A DNA stretch of 5,453 nucleotides, from NCBI GenBank assembly GCA_947447815.1, contig CANFLJ010000150.1:1-5453 (forward strand), written 5' to 3'. Shown here piece by piece: positions 1 through 4,778 of this stretch. The notes beneath the pieces are model-generated. The model made no database searches. It was not told the DNA's origin and saw nothing but the letters and a program-made list of their open reading frames with translations. The translations under genes were made by a program, and so were the position numbers. How positions within the stretch are numbered: the stretch's first letter is position 1; the number at the start of each line of letters is the position of its first letter. This DNA is from Chitinophagaceae bacterium. Its GTDB lineage: Bacteria; Bacteroidota; Bacteroidia; Chitinophagales; Chitinophagaceae.

Positions 1-1233
1 ACTAATAAAGTTAATTGCCAGTCTTTAAATGATACCTTATCGCTTGACTTACAAAAGGTGGAGAAAAGATTTATAGACAGCAACTTTTTACTGTTGGCTG
101 CACATTATAATGTAGATGCACAAAAGGCATTGATAGAACAAGCTAAAGTATGGCAGAATCCTACATTGAACACCGACTTTATGCTGGGTGCTGATGGTAA
201 GTTTTTTAACTATGGGAAATACGATGACGGTAAAGGGGGGCATTTTCTTGGTCAGTATTATATACAGGTACAGCAGCTGATTATGACTGCTGGTAAAAGA
301 GGTAAATTGATCAATATGGCTACTACTAATGCCAAACTAAGTGAACTGCAAATGCAGGATGTACTTAGGAATCTTCGTTATCAATTACACCAGGACTATT
401 ATACTTTAGCACAGCAATTATCTTTATTACAATTGTATACTCAACAAGAGGTTCAGCTAGATAAGCTAATGACTGGGATGCAGGCACAACTTTCGATGGG
501 GAATATTGCACAGAAAGATTTAGTTAGAATTAAAGCATTGTCTATTGCATTACAACAGGACAAGACAGATTTGCTGAAGTCGATAGCAGATACGCAGAAT
601 GATTTAAAGACTTTATTGCAAATAAAGAATACTAAAACTTTCATCAAACCAGCTGAAGAAGCCGCTGTATTCACCATGCAAAATGAAGGATTGGATAAAT
701 TAATTAATCAGGCAATTCAAAGTAATCCTAAATATCTGTTGCAGCAGACAACAAATACCTATCAACAACAGAATCTTGCCTATCAGAAAGCATTGAGAGC
801 TCCAGATTTAACCTTCGGTCCAAACTTTGATAGAAACTCCAATTTTGCACCTAATTATGTAGGCTTGGGCGTGTCGCTTCCTTTGCCTGTTTTCAATAAG
901 AATAAGGGTAATATAAAATCGGCTCAGTATAGTTTAAAGCAACAGGAAGCTATTACGCAGAATGCAGAAACGGAGTTGATAAACAATGTAAGTAACGCCT
1001 ATGAGAAGTTATTGTTGACCGTGAAGCAGAATAGTGCCTCGCAACAATCGTTTTACAGTCAATATCAAACTATTTATAATAACATGTTGGATAGTTATCG
1101 TAAAAGAGAAATTAATCTGTTAGAGTTTTTAGATTTCTATAATGATTATACAGCTTCGCAACAAAGACTAATTCAGCAAAATCTGAACTTACATCTGGCA
1201 GAAGAAGAGCTTAAATATCAGGTAGGGAAATAA
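1..1233 (+). CDS. TolC-family outer-membrane efflux protein, 3' part
   Basis: This is the outer-membrane channel component of an RND-type or similar tripartite exporter; it would trimerise into a beta-barrel plus periplasmic alpha-barrel. The frame is open from base 1, so the GTG at 58 is internal and the true start lies upstream; 410 residues are visible, probably lacking little more than the signal peptide. Two TolC half-repeats can be seen. In the first, a beta-strand region (about residues 50-100, ending in LIMTAGKRGK) is followed by a long helical hairpin rich in Gln and Leu (about 105-210, with GNIAQKDLVRIKA at the turn). In the second, strands around 268-300 contain GVSLPLPVFNKNKG, a typical strand-end motif, and are followed by helices to the C-terminus (LNLHLAEEELKYQVGK). 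The length and the second-repeat motif resemble CusC/CzcC-like proteins of Bacteroidota metal or drug efflux operons, but the substrate cannot be read from this protein. It is the last gene of its unit: an A-rich tract and a strong hairpin follow. Confidence 0.9.
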   Translation, partial: TNKVNCQSLNDTLSLDLQKVEKRFIDSNFLLLAAHYNVDAQKALIEQAKVWQNPTLNTDFMLGADGKFFNYGKYDDGKGGHFLGQYYIQVQQLIMTAGKRGKLINMATTNAKLSELQMQDVLRNLRYQLHQDYYTLAQQLSLLQLYTQQEVQLDKLMTGMQAQLSMGNIAQKDLVRIKALSIALQQDKTDLLKSIADTQNDLKTLLQIKNTKTFIKPAEEAAVFTMQNEGLDKLINQAIQSNPKYLLQQTTNTYQQQNLAYQKALRAPDLTFGPNFDRNSNFAPNYVGLGVSLPLPVFNKNKGNIKSAQYSLKQQEAITQNAETELINNVSNAYEKLLLTVKQNSASQQSFYSQYQTIYNNMLDSYRKREINLLEFLDFYNDYTASQQRLIQQNLNLHLAEEELKYQVGK

Positions 1234-1234
1234 G

Positions 1235-1265
1235 TAAAAAGTAAAAAGGAAAAAGTAAAAAAGGA
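1235..1265 (+). repeat. A-rich GTAAAAA tract after the tolC-like stop codon
   Basis: One base after the TAA stop, the sequence consists of repeated (G)TAAAAAG-like units: TAAAAAGTAAAAA at 1235-1247, then GGAAAAAGTAAAAAAGG. The exact 13-mer recurs in sense orientation just after the pruA stop (minus strand, 2379 to 2367). It is low-complexity sequence of unknown role, perhaps an unstructured 3' UTR or a slippage product. Confidence 0.6.
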
Positions 1266-1297
1266 ATAATACAAACTACAGTAGAACTATATAAAAA

Positions 1298-1332
1298 AGA
1301 GCCCCATTTAATCATATATTAAATGGGGCTCT
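1298..1332. terminator. Bidirectional rho-independent terminator between tolC-like gene and phhA
   Basis: A perfect 15-bp stem (1298-1312 with 1318-1332) contains GAGCCCC/GGGGCTC and closes a 5-nt loop. On the minus strand the stem is followed by a run of six T (complement of 1293-1298, the first of them inside the stem), the classic terminator layout for phhA. On the plus strand the tail is weaker (CTCAATTTATTT) but can still serve the efflux gene. It is the only GC-rich hairpin between the two convergent genes. Confidence 0.88.
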
Positions 1333-1377
1333 CTCAATTTATTTATCTGTATTTGTATTAATCAGATAATCCGCAAA

Positions 1378-1436
1378 TTTGCTAATTAATGTATTCTGTA
1401 TTCATTAGCATATTAGCTAATTAGCACAGTAGCTAA
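1378..1436. repeat. Composite intergenic repeat, copy 1 (downstream of phhA)
   Basis: In plus-strand order the copy holds a TTTGCTAATTAA segment, then GTATTCTGTATT (1391-1402), then two bases, then four consecutive 8-nt units with consensus TTAGCNNA (TTAGCATA, TTAGCTAA, TTAGCACA, GTAGCTAA; 1405-1436). The phhA stop codon begins four bases further on. The same parts in the same order and orientation occur at 4721-4778 next to the rlmL-like stop codon. It is non-coding in all frames inspected and of unknown function. Confidence 0.7.
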
Positions 1437-1440
1437 TTGA

Positions 1441-2172
1441 TTATATGTGCATTCCTTTACTGATGTAGAATATAATTTTTTCTATCTCAGGGATACTTTC
1501 AAATAGGTCTCTGTAACTATTAATTACAAAGTATTTATCCTGAAAATGATCTATATGATATTTTGTATTGAAGGTATTTTCTACACCATATAATACTCTT
1601 GCCGGAATTGGAGATTCTATAGAGTATTCTGTTTCTCCGAAAGAAGATAAAATGCCTGCTCCATAAGCTTTTACTTTTTTGTCTTCATGTATCAATCCAA
1701 ATTCTACCGTAAACCAGTATAGTCGGCCTAATAATTCAATAATCCAGTCATCATCAATATGTTCCAATGCTATACCTGCCAGTAATTCCAGGAAGGTACA
1801 AAAGTCTTTATTAGTTAATAATGGAATATGTCCAAATACATCATGAAACATATCAGGCTCTTCCAGATAATCCAGTTGACTCATCTTTCTTAACCAGGTA
1901 GTAGCACAAAACTCTTTTCTATGAAGATGTTCGAAGAACGGTTTCTTGTCTATCAGTCCTGGAACTACATATATCTTCCAGCCTGTAGCCTTTTCCAGTC
2001 TTTCGTTTACTTCGTCGAAGTTGGGTATTCTCTTGGCTTCAAAACCACATACTTCCATTCCTTTAATCACCGCTTTAGAAGCATATTTATTAATCCTTTC
2101 CATCTGACGGGTATATAATGTTTCCCATACCAGATGATCTTCTGTAGTGTATAAATGATAATCCTGTTTCAT
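1441..2172 (-). CDS. phhA: Phenylalanine 4-monooxygenase (aromatic amino acid hydroxylase)
   Basis: This cytosolic enzyme hydroxylates L-phenylalanine to L-tyrosine using O2, non-heme Fe(II) and a tetrahydropterin cofactor. The iron triad of the family is complete: His110 and His115 in EPDMFHDVFGH (105-115) and Glu157 in YWFTVEFGL (152-160). KAYGAGILSSFGE (168-180) is almost identical to the same segment in mammalian phenylalanine hydroxylase. The protein has 243 residues and is a bare catalytic domain, slightly shorter than the usual 260-300 of bacterial PhhA, with no ACT regulatory domain. I chose the ATG at 2172. An in-frame TTG at 2220 would add 16 residues that do not look like the family and would start almost at the predicted transcript start. 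No Shine-Dalgarno sequence is visible (AAAAGAACTATTAAGT precedes the ATG), which is normal for Bacteroidota. No pterin-4a-carbinolamine dehydratase (phhB) gene is adjacent in the window. The gene is co-directional with pruA but separated from it by a terminator and a candidate promoter. Confidence 0.96.
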   Translation of the reverse strand: MKQDYHLYTTEDHLVWETLYTRQMERINKYASKAVIKGMEVCGFEAKRIPNFDEVNERLEKATGWKIYVVPGLIDKKPFFEHLHRKEFCATTWLRKMSQLDYLEEPDMFHDVFGHIPLLTNKDFCTFLELLAGIALEHIDDDWIIELLGRLYWFTVEFGLIHEDKKVKAYGAGILSSFGETEYSIESPIPARVLYGVENTFNTKYHIDHFQDKYFVINSYRDLFESIPEIEKIIFYISKGMHI

Positions 2173-2227
2173 ACTTAATAGTTCTTTTCTATAATAATTT
2201 TGGTAGTTGCAAGCAAACAACTGTTAG

Positions 2228-2257
2228 CAATTATAGGGAAAATATATTCACCACAAA
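2228..2257 (-). promoter_or_regulatory. Possible Bacteroidota-type promoter for phhA
   Basis: Read on the minus strand, TTTG (2257-2254), an 18-nt spacer and TATAATTG (2235-2228) resemble the Bacteroidota -33 TTG and -7 TAnnTTTG elements, with one mismatch in the -7 box and spacing within the usual range. Transcription would begin near 2222-2225, giving a leader of about 50 nt. The site lies just beyond the pruA terminator, where a separate phhA promoter would be expected. It is a pattern match only, in AT-rich DNA. Confidence 0.38.
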
Positions 2258-2259
2258 CA

Positions 2260-2295
2260 AAAAGGGAAAAACTTTTTTCAAAGTTCTTCCCTTTT
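2260..2295 (-). terminator. Terminator of pruA, 16-bp stem with GAAA tetraloop
   Basis: Positions 2260-2275 pair with 2280-2295 around a 4-nt loop. In minus-strand RNA the loop is GAAA (a stable GNRA tetraloop) and all 16 pairs form, one of them G-U (2286/2269). In plus-strand RNA the same position is an A-C mismatch and the loop is UUUC. The minus-strand 3' arm runs into a T-rich tail (TTTTTGTTTG). It therefore fits a terminator for pruA, about 90 nt beyond its stop. Confidence 0.82.
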
Positions 2296-2366
2296 CGACG
2301 TTAGTTATTAGAAAATATCAATAAAAATAGACCTGTTAGCATTAAGATCTGATTTTAACTTTATAA

Positions 2367-2379
2367 TTTTTACTTTTTA
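2367..2379 (-). repeat. TAAAAAGTAAAAA 13-mer after the pruA stop codon
   Basis: On the minus strand, TAAAAAGTAAAAA begins four bases after the pruA TAG. It is identical to 1235-1247 after the tolC-like stop codon and has the same orientation relative to its gene. The sequence is AT-rich, so coincidence is possible, but the matched placement is notable. Confidence 0.5.
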
Positions 2380-2383
2380 ATTT

Positions 2384-4015
2384 CTAAGCTTCCTGTAAGA
2401 ATGGATAGCCATAATGAGTAGGAGGGTTGAAGGTTTCTTTAACCGTTCTGGCACTTAACCAACGGTAAAGATTCAACATGCTTCCTGCCTTATCATTGGT
2501 ACCACTAGCTCTGGCACCACCAAATGGTTGTTGACCTACTACCGCGCCAGTTGGTTTATCATTAATATAAAAATTGCCCGCAGCATTTCTTAATGCATGA
2601 GAAGCTTTTTCGATAGACTGACGATCATTGGATATTATAGAACCTGTTAATGCATATGGAGATGTATTATCTACTAATGTAAGTACGCCATCAAAATCGT
2701 TTTCATCATAAACATAGATGGTTAATACTGGCCCAAAAATTTCTTCACAGATACTCTTGTAATCTGATTTCTTAGCTTCAATTACAGTAGGTTGAATAAA
2801 GAATCCCTCCGTTTTATCATAGTTGCCACCGGCTACTATTTCAGCATCAGCACTGGCTTTTGCATCTTCGATATAAGATACGATATTATCAAAACTTTTT
2901 TCATCAATTACGGCATTGATAAAATTGGTGAAGTCTTCCGTAGTACCCATTTTGAAGGAGTTGATTCCATCAACCATTTTAGCTTTAATACTTGCTGCTA
3001 AGTTGGATGGAATATACGCTCTTGAGGCAGCAGAACATTTTTGTCCCTGGTACTCAAATGCACCTCTTAATAAAGCAGTAGCAGAAACATCGGCGTCGGC
3101 AGAAGGGTGAATAACCACAAAGTCTTTACCGCCAGTTTCTCCAACAATTCTTGGATAAGATTTATAGTGATTCATATTCTTGCCAATAGTCTCCCACATA
3201 TTATTGAAAACACCCGTAGAACCTGTGAAGTGAACCCCAGCAAACTCTCTGTGGTTAAAACATATTTTACCAATGGTTGGTCCATCTACAAATATTAAAT
3301 TGATAACGCCATCCGGTAGACCAGCTTCTTTCAGAATACGCATAAACATCTGAGCTGAGTATACCTGTGTATTGGCACATTTCCAAACTACAACATTGCC
3401 ACACATAGCAGCACTGGTTGGTAGATTTCCTCCAATAGCAGTGAAGTTGAATGGAGTAACTGCTAATACAAATCCTTCCAAAGGACGGTACTCACTTCTG
3501 TTGTGCATACCATCGCCACTAATAGGTTGCTGTTTATATATTTCGCTCAGAAAGTGAACATTAAAACGAAGAAAGTCAATTAACTCACAAGCACTATCTA
3601 TCTCTGCCTGATATACGTTTTTACTTTGTCCAAGCATAGTTGTTCCATTCATAAAGGAACGGTATTTTGTAGCAATCAGGTTGGCTGCTTTAAGAAAGAT
3701 AGCGGCTCTGTTTTCCCAGCTCATATTGCTCCAGCTTTCTTTTGCAGTCAAAGCAGCATTGATAGCCATTTGTACATGGGATGCATCGCCTTTATGAAAA
3801 TAGCCCAGTACGTGTTTTCTTTCATGTGGTGGGTTTATAGCCACCTTGATATCAGTGCGAACTTCTTTGTTGCCAATATACATTGGCACATCTACCGTTT
3901 GCGACTTTAATAAAGCGAGCGTTTTCTTTATCTCTGCCTTTTCTTTACTTCCGGGAGCATAATTTAAGACAGGTTCGTTAACAGGTAACGGATAAGAGAA
4001 ATATCCAGTATTCAT
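2384..4015 (-). CDS. pruA: L-glutamate gamma-semialdehyde (delta-1-pyrroline-5-carboxylate) dehydrogenase
   Basis: This NAD+-dependent aldehyde dehydrogenase oxidises glutamate-5-semialdehyde, in equilibrium with P5C, to L-glutamate; it is the last step of proline catabolism and also serves ornithine/arginine breakdown. The 543-residue protein is the free-standing group-1 type, like mammalian ALDH4A1 (about 560 residues), not the PutA fusion. Aldehyde dehydrogenase landmarks are present in order: TPFNF (187-191, oxyanion Asn190), WKCAN (211-215), the nucleotide-fold FTGSTG (263-268), the general base Glu293 in VGETGGK, the nucleophile Cys327 in GQKCSA, EEIFGPV (424-430) and PFGGARASGTNDKAG (497-511). 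The Glu-to-Cys distance of 34 residues matches the family. The N-terminus (MNTGYFSYPLPVNEPV) starts as Bacteroidota relatives do, which supports the ATG at 4015. No Shine-Dalgarno sequence is evident. No proline dehydrogenase gene is in the window. Its neighbour phhA is another amino-acid catabolic gene. Confidence 0.97.
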   Translation of the reverse strand: MNTGYFSYPLPVNEPVLNYAPGSKEKAEIKKTLALLKSQTVDVPMYIGNKEVRTDIKVAINPPHERKHVLGYFHKGDASHVQMAINAALTAKESWSNMSWENRAAIFLKAANLIATKYRSFMNGTTMLGQSKNVYQAEIDSACELIDFLRFNVHFLSEIYKQQPISGDGMHNRSEYRPLEGFVLAVTPFNFTAIGGNLPTSAAMCGNVVVWKCANTQVYSAQMFMRILKEAGLPDGVINLIFVDGPTIGKICFNHREFAGVHFTGSTGVFNNMWETIGKNMNHYKSYPRIVGETGGKDFVVIHPSADADVSATALLRGAFEYQGQKCSAASRAYIPSNLAASIKAKMVDGINSFKMGTTEDFTNFINAVIDEKSFDNIVSYIEDAKASADAEIVAGGNYDKTEGFFIQPTVIEAKKSDYKSICEEIFGPVLTIYVYDENDFDGVLTLVDNTSPYALTGSIISNDRQSIEKASHALRNAAGNFYINDKPTGAVVGQQPFGGARASGTNDKAGSMLNLYRWLSARTVKETFNPPTHYGYPFLQEA

Positions 4016-4081
4016 ATTCTGAGTAATTTATTAAACGCAAATTAATGGTTAAAAGGACAAATAAAGAAATTGGATAATTAT

Positions 4082-4152
4082 TAGAGCTGATATTAGATGT
4101 TTTTCAATCATAAAAGGTGTTGTAAAGTAATAAATCATTCAATTCAGCTCTA
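4082..4152. other. 9-bp perfect inverted repeat in the pruA / J-KTSC divergent region
   Basis: TAGAGCTGA (4082-4090) and its exact complement TCAGCTCTA (4144-4152) flank a 53-nt spacer in the 203-nt region between two divergent starts. It could be a pair of operator half-sites for a looping or widely spaced regulator, or the base of a long hairpin, but a match of this length could also arise by chance here. The rest of the intergenic region is plain AT-rich sequence. Confidence 0.3.
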
Positions 4153-4203
4153 TTTTGAGGGGTAGTAACATTAATATAATGCCTTATTTCCTGTTCATCT
4201 CCC

Positions 4204-4211
4204 TATATTCG
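4204..4211 (+). promoter_or_regulatory. Possible -7 promoter element for the J-KTSC gene
   Basis: TATATTCG matches the Bacteroidota -7 consensus TAnnTTTG with one change and ends only 7 nt before the ATG at 4219. If used, transcription would start at or within a few bases of the start codon, giving a leaderless or near-leaderless mRNA. This fits the absence of any Shine-Dalgarno sequence (CGCGGCCAC precedes the ATG). No clear TTG element is found at the expected upstream distance. Confidence 0.33.
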
Positions 4212-4218
4212 CGGCCAC

Positions 4219-4662
4219 ATGAGGAAAATAGAGCAATATAGAAGACTACTGGAAGTAACTAAAGACGCCGAATTAAAAGAGTTAAAATCAGTATACAGAA
4301 ACTTAATGAAAGAAGTGCATCCTGATAAATTTCAGGAAGATGCAGAGAAGTTAGCAGCTGAAGAAAAGAGTAAGAAAATTATTGAAGCATACCACTTTCT
4401 GGTAAGCATTGCCCCTGAAACAATTGAGGCATGCGCTGAACAATATAATCAGACCCTTACCTTATCTGCTATTGATGATTTTGAATATAAGTCAGAAACG
4501 TTGACTATCAAGTTTTCTGATGGTTCAAACTACGAGTACTTTGGGGTGCCTAAATCGGTGTATGTAAAGCTGGTAAACGCTCCATCGCCTGCAAGATTTT
4601 TACGTAGACATATCAGTACTGAGTTTGTATACAGAAGTGTAAGCAAGCTGGTAACAGCATAA
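4219..4662 (+). CDS. Small J-domain protein with C-terminal KTSC domain
   Basis: The 147-residue protein joins two recognisable parts. Residues about 4-65 form a DnaJ-like J domain: a helix (LKELKSVYRNLMKEV), the invariant His-Pro-Asp at 34-36, then a charged helix and KKIIEAYHFL. The HPD motif is what stimulates Hsp70 (DnaK) ATPase, so interaction with a DnaK is inferred. Residues about 85-143 match the KTSC domain, a module named for its position at the C-terminus of some lysyl-tRNA synthetases, with the characteristic YxY (Tyr105-Glu-Tyr107) in SNYEYFGVP followed by FLRRHI. RNA binding has been suggested for KTSC but not, to my knowledge, shown. There is no signal peptide, membrane segment, Gly/Phe linker or zinc-finger region, so it is not a canonical DnaJ. 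The ATG at 4219 is the first after an in-frame stop at 4177. It is apparently a single-gene unit, divergent from pruA, and ends in repeats and a terminator. Confidence 0.88.
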   Translation: MRKIEQYRRLLEVTKDAELKELKSVYRNLMKEVHPDKFQEDAEKLAAEEKSKKIIEAYHFLVSIAPETIEACAEQYNQTLTLSAIDDFEYKSETLTIKFSDGSNYEYFGVPKSVYVKLVNAPSPARFLRRHISTEFVYRSVSKLVTA

Positions 4663-4664
4663 AA

Positions 4665-4695
4665 CGTTCAAGACGTTCAACGTTTAATCGTTTAA
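4665..4695 (+). repeat. Four CGTTYAA heptamers after the J-KTSC stop codon
   Basis: CGTTCAA occurs at 4665 and 4674, and CGTTTAA at 4681 and 4689, so starts are 9, 7 and 8 bases apart. The array begins two bases after the TAA stop and ends just before the terminator stem. The sequence includes the palindrome AACGTT. It has no coding potential and no known role; it could be a slippage-generated tandem or a set of binding sites. Confidence 0.6.
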
Positions 4696-4698
4696 GGT

Positions 4699-4748
4699 AA
4701 ATACAGAATACATTGGTCAATTTGATTAATTGTATTCTGTATTTTTTT
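4699..4748 (+). terminator. Rho-independent terminator of the J-KTSC gene
   Basis: A perfect 14-bp stem (4699-4712 with 4731-4744) is built from AATACAGAATACA and its complement around an 18-nt loop, and the 3' arm runs directly into seven T (4742-4748). The stem is AT-rich and the loop large, so it is weaker than the other two terminators in the window. Its right arm is also the conserved core of the composite repeat at 4721-4778. On the minus strand the tail is only TTTACC, so its use by the rlmL-like gene is less certain. Confidence 0.7.
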
Positions 4749-4778
4749 AGCACATTATCACAAAAGCTAATCAGCTAT
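4721..4778. repeat. Composite intergenic repeat, copy 2 (3' end of the rlmL-like gene)
   Basis: The parts match copy 1 at 1378-1436 in order and orientation: TTTGATTAAT, then TGTATTCTGTATT (4731-4743), three bases, then four 8-nt units (TTAGCACA, TTATCACA, AAAGCTAA, TCAGCTAT; 4747-4778). ATTAATTGTATTCTGTATT here differs from copy 1 only by one extra T. The last two units overlap the stop codon (4767-4769) and final codons of the rlmL-like gene. Confidence 0.68.

Noticed and set aside
58..1233. GTG at 58 as the start of the efflux gene
   Set aside because: The frame is open from base 1 and the residues before it (NDTLSLDLQKV) continue the usual N-terminal helix of the family, so the gene starts outside the window.
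1343..1382. TTATCTG/CAGATAA inverted repeat (1343-1369) and GCAAATTTGC palindrome (1373-1382) as regulatory sites
   Set aside because: Both lie between convergent gene ends, where operators are unlikely, and short AT-rich palindromes are expected by chance in this region.
1405..1436. Period-8 repeat array as a CRISPR array
   Set aside because: The units are 8 nt and directly contiguous with no spacers, and there are no cas genes; this is a simple tandem repeat.
2173..2220. TTG-initiated 16-residue N-terminal extension of phhA
   Set aside because: The extension has no family resemblance, uses a rare start and begins at about the predicted transcription start; the ATG at 2172 fits better.
3626..3910. 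Plus-strand open frame of 94 codons inside pruA
   Set aside because: It lies wholly antisense to a well-supported gene, has no recognisable domain and is Cys/Phe/Ser-rich in the manner of shadow frames. The other short antisense frames within pruA, phhA, the efflux gene and the methyltransferase were dropped for the same reason.
4038..4065. TTAATTTG and TTTATTTG (minus strand) as pruA -7 promoter boxes
   Set aside because: Each has one mismatch, but no TTG element lies at the normal 17-23 nt spacing, and such strings are common in this AT-rich region.
4120..4157. TTG plus TATTTTG as a plus-strand promoter for the J-KTSC gene
   Set aside because: The gap of 27 nt is too long and the -7 box is one base short of the consensus.
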